Shown here: one piece after another, positions 1-9,282 of the stretch
Numbering within the stretch: position 1 is the first letter of the stretch
Layout of the letters: every line of letters starts with the position of its first letter
Assembly: GCF_014651915.1 (NCBI RefSeq)
Contig: NZ_BMXU01000002.1
Location: 563,507-627,506 of the forward strand
Length of the DNA stretch: 64,000 nt
Source: Parvularcula lutaonensis
GTDB taxonomy: Bacteria > Pseudomonadota > Alphaproteobacteria > Caulobacterales > Parvularculaceae
Reading direction: 5' to 3'
Translations under genes and position numbers: made by a program
The notes under the pieces: model-generated
What the model was told of the DNA's origin: nothing
Database searches by the model: none
What the model saw: only the letters and a program-made list of their open reading frames with translations

Positions 1-2076
1 GAGGTGCTGGCAGGCTGGCCGATCACCCTGGCGCGCGAGGCGCGGATGTGGGTGGTCGACAACCTGAAGTCGGGTGTGCTGACGAACCTTTCCTATGTCG
101 CTGACATTCCGATGGGGGCTATCAAGCCGCTGGTGCCGCTTCGCGACGAGGACATGCGCTTCACCTTCGATGCGTCGGACGCGACGGTGATCTACCTGCC
201 GGACATGCCGCCGATCACCGGCCTTGAAGCCACCGCCACCGTTCTTGGCAACAGCTTCACGGTTTCGGCGGAGCGCGGCTACGTCTCCGGCGTCCGGCTG
301 ACCGAAGCGAAGCTCGACATGCCGCGCTTCACCCCAGCCGGGGCGACGGCGACGTTCAATACGACGCTGATGGGCGATATCGAGACGATCCTCAGTGCAC
401 TCGAGGAGGCCGGACTCGTCGTTTTCGAAGAGGGCGTGACCTACACGCCCGAAGACTTCGACGGCATGGCCAGCTTCGATCTCAAGGTGACATGGCCGCT
501 GGTCGCCGAGCCTTCCCTCGATGATGTGAAGGTGATGGGCGAGGGCGCGTTCGCGCGCGGCTCCATTGACGATGTCCTTCCGGGGATTGACGCCAGCGAT
601 GCTGGCGGCCGGGTGATCCTGACGCCGGAGATGCTGACCGTGCGCGGCGACGGGCTCGCAGCCTCCGCACCCGCGAAATTCGTCTGGCGCCAGAACCTCC
701 GTGGCGAGATGAAAGCCGATCTCGCCGTGACCGCCGATCTCGACACCCTCACCGCGGACATGATCGGCTTGCCGCTGAGGCAGTTCTTCCGCGGGGAGAT
801 CAAGGCAGACATTTACGCCCGCGACCTGACGCCCGGTTCACCCATGGAGATCTCCGGCGATCTCACGAACGCTTCGGTCAGCATCCCCGAACTCGGGCTC
901 TCCAAGCCCCGCGGCGTCAGCGGTCTCGTCCAGACAACGGTGGCGATCCCGGAGCCGAAGTCGAAGGACGGAACGGCCGGGCTCGTCTCCCTCAAGCAGC
1001 TCAAGCTCAGTGCACCGACATTCAATATCGAGGGTAGCGGAGTCTTTACCCAAGAGGGCGGTGTCGTCCGGCTGGAGCTGCCGCGCTTCTTTATCGAGGA
1101 CCGTGCTGACCTCTCGCTCCGGCTCGTCACCGAGAACCAGAACCTGGATCTGGAACTCACCGGCGAGCACGCCGATGCCAGTGCCCTGATCGACAAGATG
1201 TTTGGCCTGTCAGGTGACGGCGGCCCGCTGCCAGGGCGGTCGGATCTCGACGTGGCGCTCAACCGTGTCTCGCTCAAGAATGGCGTGACCCTGAACGATG
1301 TCACGGCGCAGGGGCAGCACGACGGGAAGGGCTTCGAGCAGTTCATCCTCACGGCGCAGATCGGGGAGCAGGGCGTTTTGAGCGCGACCCTCGACGCTCC
1401 GCCAACGGAGGAGCTGGGCTTCATCGAGGTGGAGTCGACCGATTTCGGTATCCTGATGAACGGGTTCTTCGGCATCGACTCCGTGACCGGCGGCGCAGGC
1501 TCGATCAAGGGCACGACGATCGAGGACGGAGGCTTCCGTGGCCGTTTCGAGGTCGGCGAGCTGGTCGTCCAGGATGCGCCGATCCTTGCCAAGATTCTGT
1601 CCTTCACCTCCCTCGACGGCGCCGTCGCGGCCCTTAATGGCGAGGGGATTCGCTTCACCAAGCTCGAAGGCGACGTCTGGACCAAGGATGGCCAGATCGG
1701 CCTTGGCGATGCCAAGCTCGTCGGCTCGTCCTTGGGTGTCTCGGCCACAGGCGTCGTCGACCTCGACCAGAACACAATCGATGTCCGCGGCTCGATCGCG
1801 CCGGCCTATGCGGTGAACTCGCTTCTCGGCTCGCTCCCCGGCATTGGGCGCCTCTTCGTCAGTCGCGAGGGCGAGGGGATCGTCGCCTTCTCCTACTCGA
1901 TCACCGGCGACCTCGACGCACCCATCGTCACCGTGAACACGCTCTCGGCCCTGACCCCCGGCATTCTCCGCCGCATCTTCGAACCCGTGACCCGGACTGA
2001 GGAAGAAACCCGCCGCTTTCTCGACGAGGCCATCGCCGAGGCCCAGAAACAGGGCGATTTGGACAAGGCGCCATGA
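1..2076 (+). CDS. AsmA/YhdP-like protein, 3' part (DUF3971 + AsmA C-terminal region), truncated by window edge
   Basis: The reading frame is open from base 1, so the gene starts upstream and only about 691 C-terminal residues are seen. The visible part is a long run of alternating hydrophobic, beta-rich segments typical of the AsmA-like/YhdP superfamily, whose members span the periplasm and are thought to move phospholipid to the outer membrane. The last third, from about GFRGRFEVGELVVQDAPIL to ITGDLDAPIVTVNTLSAL, matches the conserved AsmA-like C-terminal region (a TSLDG-type segment, then a loop ending in a V.VNP-like motif, here VTVNTLSALTPGILRRIFEP). The charged tail EETRRFLDEAIAEAQKQG is probably cytoplasmic or disordered. 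It is followed after 65 bp by a membrane protein gene on the same strand. The family call is by pattern recognition; substrate and N-terminus are unknown. Confidence 0.75.
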   Translation, partial: EVLAGWPITLAREARMWVVDNLKSGVLTNLSYVADIPMGAIKPLVPLRDEDMRFTFDASDATVIYLPDMPPITGLEATATVLGNSFTVSAERGYVSGVRLTEAKLDMPRFTPAGATATFNTTLMGDIETILSALEEAGLVVFEEGVTYTPEDFDGMASFDLKVTWPLVAEPSLDDVKVMGEGAFARGSIDDVLPGIDASDAGGRVILTPEMLTVRGDGLAASAPAKFVWRQNLRGEMKADLAVTADLDTLTADMIGLPLRQFFRGEIKADIYARDLTPGSPMEISGDLTNASVSIPELGLSKPRGVSGLVQTTVAIPEPKSKDGTAGLVSLKQLKLSAPTFNIEGSGVFTQEGGVVRLELPRFFIEDRADLSLRLVTENQNLDLELTGEHADASALIDKMFGLSGDGGPLPGRSDLDVALNRVSLKNGVTLNDVTAQGQHDGKGFEQFILTAQIGEQGVLSATLDAPPTEELGFIEVESTDFGILMNGFFGIDSVTGGAGSIKGTTIEDGGFRGRFEVGELVVQDAPILAKILSFTSLDGAVAALNGEGIRFTKLEGDVWTKDGQIGLGDAKLVGSSLGVSATGVVDLDQNTIDVRGSIAPAYAVNSLLGSLPGIGRLFVSREGEGIVAFSYSITGDLDAPIVTVNTLSALTPGILRRIFEPVTRTEEETRRFLDEAIAEAQKQGDLDKAP

Positions 2077-2141
2077 TCCCTCTGTCGTGACGCCATCGTC
2101 TCTCCTATGTAGGCCCATCGCCAAGACAAGATTGACCCCTC

Positions 2142-2957
2142 GTGACCGAAGCCCCGACCTCCCAGCCCCTGCAGCGCAGGTTCGATCCCAGACGATCGCT
2201 CTCCGCCGGGGTGACGCTGTTCGTCGTTGTGCTGGCAATCCTGCTAATCGTCTTCGGGCAGGAGCTTTTCGGCCTCGACCGTGCGGGGGTCGACAATTTC
2301 CTCAACGCGGTGAAGGCGAGCCCCTGGGCCCCGGTTGCAGTCTGCCTTCTCTATATCAGCCTCGCCCTTGTCGGCTTTCCCCAGGCGATGCTCTTCGCGG
2401 GCACGGTCGCTGTCTTCGGCCCGTGGTATGGGGCGGTCCTCTCCTGGGGCTCGACCATGGTGTCCGGCGCCGTGACCTTCTTTCTCGGCAGGTTCTTTGG
2501 CGGTCCCTGGGTGAACAAGCTCCGCCCGGGCAAGCGCCAGACCCTGATCGGGATCATGCGCAGGCACGGCATCCTCGCCTCGATGATCGTCCGCTGGACC
2601 CCTTCGGGACCCTTCATCGTGGTCAATACGCTCTGCGGCGCGTCGGGCATGGCCTATTGGAAATTCGCTCTCGGCACGGCCATTGGCGTGGTGCCCAAGC
2701 TGGCTCTCATCGCGTTTTTCACGGGACAGCTCGACGAGATCGGCCGGTTCCTGACCAGCGGCGATCCCGAGGCGCTGGTCGCGCTCGCCGTCCTCGCCCT
2801 TCTCTGGGTCGGGTTTATGCTGTTCTGTCGGTGGCTTTATAAACGTTTGCGCAACACTTCCCTAGCTGGCCTCGCGCCACAAACAGATCTGACGCAGAGT
2901 TCATCTGCGCTTGGTGATCAGAGTAACAGAGCACTTAACCTTAAATCAAAGGCTTGA
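2142..2957 (+). CDS. TVP38/TMEM64 family (VTT domain) membrane protein
   Basis: The 271-residue protein has an N-terminal TM helix at about 25-45, a VTT (formerly SNARE-associated) core with the family-typical segments LFAGTVAVFGPWYGAVLSWG, FLGRFFGG, GIMRRHGILASMIVRWTP and SGMAYWKFALGTAIGVVPKL, and a last TM helix near 215-235. DedA/VTT proteins of the inner membrane are implicated in lipid scrambling or export; the substrate here is unknown. The start is GTG with no clear Shine-Dalgarno sequence, and no in-frame ATG lies close upstream. The last 30 residues are polar and Ser/Gln-rich, and their codons are more AT-rich than the body. It follows the AsmA-like gene by 65 bp, a lipid-traffic neighbourhood if both functions hold. 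Confidence 0.85.
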   Translation: MTEAPTSQPLQRRFDPRRSLSAGVTLFVVVLAILLIVFGQELFGLDRAGVDNFLNAVKASPWAPVAVCLLYISLALVGFPQAMLFAGTVAVFGPWYGAVLSWGSTMVSGAVTFFLGRFFGGPWVNKLRPGKRQTLIGIMRRHGILASMIVRWTPSGPFIVVNTLCGASGMAYWKFALGTAIGVVPKLALIAFFTGQLDEIGRFLTSGDPEALVALAVLALLWVGFMLFCRWLYKRLRNTSLAGLAPQTDLTQSSSALGDQSNRALNLKSKA

Positions 2958-3014
2958 TGTATAGGTTGGGGACACGCTGGAGCCACGACGCCGCCCGAGG
3001 TGTTGGGCAGCTGA

Positions 3015-4073
<1,059 letters not shown>

Positions 4074-4137
4074 ACAAACCGTAACCGCAGGGCACAGCAG
4101 GGCACGCTAGAAAGTGATGAGAAACTCCGTGAGGGGG

Positions 4138-4152
4138 TTAATCGTCCCTTAA
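4138..4152. promoter_or_regulatory. Candidate CtrA box (TTAA-N7-TTAA) upstream of mreC
   Basis: The sequence is TTAA, then TCGTCCC, then TTAA followed by C, a perfect match to the TTAA-N7-TTAA(C) element bound by the cell-cycle regulator CtrA in Caulobacter and relatives. It is 58 bp before the mreC ATG and after mreB. Binding is inferred; only the sequence match is seen. Confidence 0.5.
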
Positions 4153-4210
4153 CAGCGCTTGCTGTTCTGTTAGGGGCGAGGGGCCAGGCAGAAAGCCGGG
4201 AGAAGCGCTG

Positions 4211-5146
4211 ATGTCAGCGTTGTTCACAAAGAGTGGAGCCGCAGGCTTCCGCGATGCAGAGCGTCCGCCGGCGAATCTTCTCGCCATGCTCGGGCTCAGC
4301 CTCTTCCTGACCGTGTTCTCGATCTACGGCGCTCAGGCTTCGGTTTTCGAGAAGGCGCGCGAGAGCCTTCTCGACCGTTTCGAGCCCGTTCTCGGCATTT
4401 TTTCCGCTCCCGTCCGGTTCGTGGGCAACCGGATCGGTGACATCGGCGACTATTTCGCCGTGATGGAGGAGAACGAGCGCCTCCGTGAAGAAAACGAACA
4501 GCTCCGTATCTGGATGAACCAGGCGATGGCTCTCGAGCAGCGCCTTGCGGAATACGAAGCGCTTCTCGATCCCAAGGTGGTGGAGCCGAAGCGCTATATC
4601 CCGGCACAGGTCATCGCGGAGAATGGCGGCCCGTTCAGCCGCGCCCTGATCCTTTCGGCCGGGCGCAAGGACGGCATTCGCCGCGGCAGCGCCGTTGTCG
4701 ATGGCAACGGCCTGATCGGCCACGTCGTCAGCACCGGCCAAAGCGCTTCACGGGTGCTACTCCTGACCGACGCCAACAGCCATGTGCCCGTCTATATCGA
4801 AGCGGTGGATACTGAGGGCCTCCTTTCCGGCACCGCGGAGCGTCGCGCCGAGATCCGTCAGTTCTCGGGTCGCCCCAAGGGTGAACTCAAGGTCGGCATG
4901 CGCGTCGTCACCTCTGGCACCGGGGGGTCTTTGCCCCGAGGCATCCCTGTGGGCGAGATCGTCAGCCTCACCGAAGACGGGGTCGAAGTCGGTCTTTATG
5001 CGTCCGATCAGGGCGCACATCTCGTAAGGGTGGTCGACTACGTGTTCCCTGATCCCGACGAGCCCGCGGAAGACGAAAGCGACGACGAGCCGAGCGCCGG
5101 AGGCGCTGTCCTCAGCGAGGCGGAGGAGGTGAGCGCCGATGGATGA
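4211..5146 (+). CDS. mreC: Rod shape-determining protein MreC
   Basis: MreC is the bitopic inner-membrane scaffold that links MreB to PBP2/RodA. The 311-residue protein has a cytoplasmic N-terminus, one TM helix at about residues 25-45 (LLAMLGLSLFLTVFSIYG), a coiled coil near 85-118 (MEENERLREENEQLRIWM) and the paired beta-barrel region of the family with YIPAQVIAENGGPFSRALIL, GLIGHVVSTGQSASRVLLLT and RVVTSGTGGSLPRGIPVGEI. The acidic tail of about 35 residues (PDEPAEDESDDEPSAGG) is not part of the fold. The 3' end overlaps mreD by 8 bp, indicating translational coupling. A CtrA-type box lies 58 bp upstream of the start. Confidence 0.97.
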   Translation: MSALFTKSGAAGFRDAERPPANLLAMLGLSLFLTVFSIYGAQASVFEKARESLLDRFEPVLGIFSAPVRFVGNRIGDIGDYFAVMEENERLREENEQLRIWMNQAMALEQRLAEYEALLDPKVVEPKRYIPAQVIAENGGPFSRALILSAGRKDGIRRGSAVVDGNGLIGHVVSTGQSASRVLLLTDANSHVPVYIEAVDTEGLLSGTAERRAEIRQFSGRPKGELKVGMRVVTSGTGGSLPRGIPVGEIVSLTEDGVEVGLYASDQGAHLVRVVDYVFPDPDEPAEDESDDEPSAGGAVLSEAEEVSADG

Positions 5147-5651
5147 CCGCCACTATGCCACTTCCGGCACGGTAGCGCTCGCCACGACGCTGATGCTTGT
5201 CAGCGTGATCCTGATGGTCACGCCGCTCAATCTTTTCGGCGGGCTGGTGCCAACGCCGTTCTTCCCGTTGATCGTGATCTTTCTTTTCGGCCTCGATAGG
5301 CCGGCGGACCTTTCCCCGTTCGTGACCTTTGCCGCAGGGATCATTCAGGACCTTCTCTTCGGCGCGGCTATTGGTCCGTGGGCGTCGGTCTACCTTTTGC
5401 TGCACGCCGCGATCATCTGGCAGCGCGGCTATTTCGCCGGACGTGACATCACCGTCCTGACCACGGGGTTCGCGGCAGCAGGGTTCGCTGCCATGACCCT
5501 TTACTGGTTCGAGATGTCGATCCTTTCAGACCGCACCATGCCGTTCTTCGCTATGTTCTGGCAGTTCATGGTCACCGTGGTGGTGTTCCCGGTGTGCCTT
5601 ATCTTCTTTAGACGGACGATTGCGCGGCAACGTCCATCCTTGGTGGCGTAA
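5139..5651 (+). CDS. mreD: Rod shape-determining protein MreD
   Basis: MreD is a small integral inner-membrane component of the elongasome. The 170 residues contain about five hydrophobic helices, including ALATTLMLVSVILMVTPLNL and FFPLIVIFLFGLDRPADLSP; the P..P..V..L..LFGLDRP stretch is typical of the alphaproteobacterial family. It overlaps the mreC end by 8 bp and is followed by mrdA after 3 bp, so all three are read as one unit. Confidence 0.93.
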   Translation: MDDRHYATSGTVALATTLMLVSVILMVTPLNLFGGLVPTPFFPLIVIFLFGLDRPADLSPFVTFAAGIIQDLLFGAAIGPWASVYLLLHAAIIWQRGYFAGRDITVLTTGFAAAGFAAMTLYWFEMSILSDRTMPFFAMFWQFMVTVVVFPVCLIFFRRTIARQRPSLVA

Positions 5652-5654
5652 GCG

Positions 5655-7649
5655 ATGCGTGTTGAGCCCTTCGATACCAGTCGGCATATGGAGTTCACCC
5701 GCCGGGCCACCCTCGTCTCGGGCGGCGTGACGCTGCTTTTCGGTGGCGTCGGCTACCGTCTCTATGACCTGCAGGTCCGTCGTCACGACGAGTTTCGTGC
5801 GCAGGCTGACGAGAACCAGTTCAACACCCGTCTGATCGTTCCCCTGCGCGGGGATATCTACGATCGCTATGGCGAAGTCATCGCCAACAACACGCCGGAT
5901 TTCCGCGTGCTCGTGATCCCCGAGCGCACCGATGACATCCGCGAGACGATGAAGCGGCTTGCATCCATCATGCCGCTCACCGACCGCCAGATCCAGGATG
6001 TCCTGGACAAGGCCAAGCGCCAGCGCAGCTTCCTGCCGATCCAGGTGGCGGGCAATCTCGACTGGGACACTTACGCCGCCGTCAATTTCCACTCCACGGA
6101 CATTCGCGGGGTCGTTTCGGAAATTGGCGCCAGCCGTGCCTATGCGGAAGATGCGGGCGCGGCCTTCGTCGTCGGCTACATGGGCGCGGCCACGGCCGAG
6201 GACATCCGCAGGGCTCGTGAAAAAGCGCAGACCGAGGAAGAGGCCGACAAGATCGAGCTTCTCTATCGCCAGCCGGGCTTCAAGATCGGCAAGGCTGGCC
6301 TCGAACGCACCCTTGATGAAAGGCTCCAGGGCACCCCGGGTTCGATGCGGGTGCAGGTGAACGCCCACGGCCGTGTCATCGAGAGCTACACGGACGATGC
6401 AGTGCCGCCGAAGCAGGGTGAACCGGTGGGCCTGACCATCGACAAGGAACTCCAGGCCAAGACTCTGGAGATTCTCGCCGATGACTATGGCGAGTACCCT
6501 GACGAGGCGCTCGGCGAGCACCCGCTCTCCGCCTCTGCCGTGGTGATGGATATCGTCACGGGCGATGTCATCGTCATGGCTTCCACCCCCTCTTTCGACC
6601 CGAATGTCTTCTCCCGCGGCATCGAAGCGAAGCTGTGGCGTGAACTGAACGAGAGTCCTTTGAAGCCGCTCCTCAACAAACCGGTAGCGGGCACCTATCC
6701 TCCGGGTTCGACGTTCAAGCTGCTGACGGCGATCGCGGCGCAGGAGAAAGGCATCAGCCCGCAGAAAAAGCATTTCTGCAACGGCACTTTCCGTTTCGGT
6801 GGTCGTGATTTTACCTGCTGGGAGAAAAGGGGCCACGGCTGGCTCGACATGAAGGGGTCGATCAAGCACTCCTGCGACGTCTACTACTGGAACCTCGCAA
6901 CAGAACTCGACATTGACGACATCGCGGGCGTGGCGAAGCGCTACGGCCTTGGCCAGACCTATGACCTCGGCATTGGTGCGGAGGCGGACGGTATCGTGCC
7001 ATCCCGCGCGTGGAAGCGCGCATACTACCGCAACGACCCGCCGAACCAGACCTGGTTCCCTGGCGAGACCCTCTCTGTCGCCATCGGCCAGGGTGCCGTC
7101 ACGGCTTCGCCGCTGCAGCTCGCCGTGATGAGCGCCCGCCTCGCGACTCACAAGAACGTCAGGCCGCGACTCGTCCGGGCCATGGGCGCGGACCTCCTGA
7201 CCCAGCCGGTGTTCGAGGACCTGCCCGGCAACCCTATGCACCTCAAGGCCGTGCAGGAAGGCATGAACGCCGTGGTCAACGAGTGGGGCACCGCGGCCCG
7301 TTCCAGCCTCCAGCCCGACTACCTCATGGCAGGCAAGACCGGCACAAGCCAGATCGTTGGCCTGCGGAGGGATCCGGTCACTGGGCGTCGCCTCAAGAAC
7401 GAGGAAATCCCCTGGCAGTTCCGCGACCACGCGCTGTTCGTCGCCTTCGCGCCCTATGACAATCCCCGCTACGCCTGCTCCGTCGTCGTCGAACACGGCG
7501 GCTCCGGCTCCCGTGCCGCAGGCCCCCGCGCGAGGGACATCATGCGTGCCGTGCTCGACAAGGATCCGTCGAACTACGACAAGCATAAGTTCTGGACCGG
7601 CCAGCGGCCCGAGACCATGGACGTCGCCAGCCTCGGAGGCACGCGATGA
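5655..7649 (+). CDS. mrdA: Peptidoglycan D,D-transpeptidase MrdA (PBP2)
   Basis: PBP2 is the class B penicillin-binding protein that cross-links lateral-wall peptidoglycan with RodA. The 664 residues have one N-terminal TM anchor (ATLVSGGVTLLFGGVGYRLY, about 17-36), the dimerisation/pedestal domain with RLIVPLRGDIYDRYGEVIAN near 60, and the transpeptidase domain. Active-site motifs are complete: SxxK as PGSTFKLLTAIAA (near 350), the SxN-type motif as HSCD (near 405), and KTGT as AGKTGTSQIVG (near 560). It sits 3 bp after mreD and overlaps rodA by 4 bp (ATGA). Confidence 0.97.
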   Translation: MRVEPFDTSRHMEFTRRATLVSGGVTLLFGGVGYRLYDLQVRRHDEFRAQADENQFNTRLIVPLRGDIYDRYGEVIANNTPDFRVLVIPERTDDIRETMKRLASIMPLTDRQIQDVLDKAKRQRSFLPIQVAGNLDWDTYAAVNFHSTDIRGVVSEIGASRAYAEDAGAAFVVGYMGAATAEDIRRAREKAQTEEEADKIELLYRQPGFKIGKAGLERTLDERLQGTPGSMRVQVNAHGRVIESYTDDAVPPKQGEPVGLTIDKELQAKTLEILADDYGEYPDEALGEHPLSASAVVMDIVTGDVIVMASTPSFDPNVFSRGIEAKLWRELNESPLKPLLNKPVAGTYPPGSTFKLLTAIAAQEKGISPQKKHFCNGTFRFGGRDFTCWEKRGHGWLDMKGSIKHSCDVYYWNLATELDIDDIAGVAKRYGLGQTYDLGIGAEADGIVPSRAWKRAYYRNDPPNQTWFPGETLSVAIGQGAVTASPLQLAVMSARLATHKNVRPRLVRAMGADLLTQPVFEDLPGNPMHLKAVQEGMNAVVNEWGTAARSSLQPDYLMAGKTGTSQIVGLRRDPVTGRRLKNEEIPWQFRDHALFVAFAPYDNPRYACSVVVEHGGSGSRAAGPRARDIMRAVLDKDPSNYDKHKFWTGQRPETMDVASLGGTR

Positions 7650-8800
7650 ACGCCATCGTCATCGAAAGCGCGGGCAAGTCGAAGATCCGCAAGCGCCTCG
7701 CTGAACTCAACGTGCCGCTGCTCGTCCTCCTCTCGATGATCGCCGGGGCAGGGGTGCTAGCGCTTTATTCCGTGTCCGAAGGAAACTGGAACCCTTACGC
7801 GTTCCCCCATGCGCTGCGCTATCTTGCAGCGCTGGTCGTGATGATCGGTATCGGGATCACCCCGCTCAAGTTCTGGCTGTCCGTCGCCTATCCCGGCTAT
7901 TTCGCGACTCTCGGCCTCCTGCTTCTCGTGCCGCTGGTCGGGGACACCAATATGGGTGCCCAGCGCTGGCTGTCCCTTGGCGGGTTCCAGCTTCAGCCGT
8001 CCGAGCTGATGAAAGTTGCCCTCGTCCTCGCGCTTGCCCGTTACTATCACGGGCTCGAGTTCAAGCAGGTCTCCTCCATCACCGGCCTTATCCCACCCCT
8101 CGCCATGATCGGTGCGCCCGTGGGTCTCGTTTTCCTCCAGCCCGACCTTGGCACGGCCATCCTTCTCGGCCTGTCAGGCGTGACGGTCCTGCTGCTGGCG
8201 GGCATCTCCTGGCGCCTCGTCACCATCGGCATCATCGCAGGGGTCGGCGGCGCGATCGCCGGCGTGCAGTCGGGTTTCATCAAGGCCTACCAGTGGGAAC
8301 GGATCACCGCCTTTCTCAACCCCGATGCCGATCCGCTCGGTGCGAACTACCACCCGAACCAGTCGAAGATCGCGATCGGTTCAGGAGGCATCGACGGGAA
8401 AGGCTATATGGAAGGCACCCAGAGCCAGCTCGACTTCCTGCCCGAAATGCATACCGACTTCATTTTCACGATCATCGGCGAGGAGTTTGGCCTCTACGGC
8501 GCGCTGGTCCTGCTCGGTCTTTACCTGGCGGTCTTTTTCACGACGCTGCAAATCGCGATGAGCGCCAAGAGCCATTTCGGCAGGCTGCTTTCTTTCGGTA
8601 TCGCGATAACATTCGTCTCCTATGTCCTCATCAACACGGGCATGGTCATGGGCCTTGCGCCGGTGGTCGGCGTGCCTCTGCCCCTTGTCAGCTATGGCGG
8701 CACCGTGATGCTGTCGATGATGGCAGGCTTCGGTCTCGTGATGTCGACCTGGATCTACCGCAACCAGGATACCCTCAGGACCACCGGCTTCGGCAGCTGA
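7646..8800 (+). CDS. rodA: Peptidoglycan glycosyltransferase RodA (SEDS family)
   Basis: RodA polymerises lipid II glycan strands for the elongasome and partners with PBP2. The 384 residues form about ten TM helices of the SEDS fold. Family signatures are GAQRWLSLGGFQLQPSELMK near 107-126, LQPDLGTAIL near 163, GSGGIDGKGYMEGTQSQLDF near 248, EMHTDFIFTIIGEEFG near 270 and the C-terminal GLAPVVGVPLPLVSYGGT near 345. It overlaps mrdA by 4 bp (ATGA) and converges on the Hpt gene, whose stop lies 2 bp away. Confidence 0.97.
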   Translation: MNAIVIESAGKSKIRKRLAELNVPLLVLLSMIAGAGVLALYSVSEGNWNPYAFPHALRYLAALVVMIGIGITPLKFWLSVAYPGYFATLGLLLLVPLVGDTNMGAQRWLSLGGFQLQPSELMKVALVLALARYYHGLEFKQVSSITGLIPPLAMIGAPVGLVFLQPDLGTAILLGLSGVTVLLLAGISWRLVTIGIIAGVGGAIAGVQSGFIKAYQWERITAFLNPDADPLGANYHPNQSKIAIGSGGIDGKGYMEGTQSQLDFLPEMHTDFIFTIIGEEFGLYGALVLLGLYLAVFFTTLQIAMSAKSHFGRLLSFGIAITFVSYVLINTGMVMGLAPVVGVPLPLVSYGGTVMLSMMAGFGLVMSTWIYRNQDTLRTTGFGS

Positions 8801-8802
8801 TT

Positions 8803-9153
8803 TCAGGCTTCCGCAAGGAGCCTTTCGAAGGCTGCGCGCGTGGCGGAGATCTCGGCGGCCAGCTCGGCAAAGTGTTCGCGGACTGCATCGAGATCTCCGG
8901 CCTTGGCCGCCATCTCGATCTCCTTGGCGCGTATCGCCACCGCGTTCGCGCCCAGATTGGCCGACGAGCCCTTCAGCCCGTGCGCGGTCCTCGCCACGTC
9001 CTCGGCATCGCCAGCGGCCAAGCCCTTTTCGAGGGCCGCCGTCAGCTCGTCATTGGATTCCCAATAGGCGTCGAGGATCGGACGCACCGCATCGACCCCG
9101 GCCCCCTGGATCAGCATGGAGATCTGTTCGTTGTCGATGATGCCGTTGCTCAT
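8803..9153 (-). CDS. Hpt-domain histidine phosphotransfer protein
   Basis: The 116-residue protein is a stand-alone Hpt four-helix domain. The phosphoacceptor motif ARTAHGLKGSSANLGA is intact, with His near residue 56 and the following L-KG-SA-N-G pattern of Hpt domains. Such proteins pass phosphate from hybrid kinases to a separate receiver; no hybrid kinase is in this window, although a lone receiver domain lies at 63040-63396. The ATG at 9153 is preferred because GGGG sits 6 bases upstream; an in-frame ATG at 9165 is possible. Its last codon lies 2 bp from the rodA stop on the other strand. Confidence 0.88.
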   Translation of the reverse strand: MSNGIIDNEQISMLIQGAGVDAVRPILDAYWESNDELTAALEKGLAAGDAEDVARTAHGLKGSSANLGANAVAIRAKEIEMAAKAGDLDAVREHFAELAAEISATRAAFERLLAEA

Positions 9154-9282
9154 GGCCTGCCCCATACCCTGATTCCGACAATCCTAGGGGTTCCCATTTG
9201 GCGAAGCATTGCAACGATCGCTAAAAGTCCGTCTAAAAGGCGCTCCAAAGCGTGCGTCGATAGATAAAGGGCAGGAAATTCC

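Noticed and set aside
2087-2842. Plus-strand frame overlapping the VTT protein
   Set aside because: Arg/Pro-rich out-of-frame translation of the same DNA; the other frame has the VTT core.
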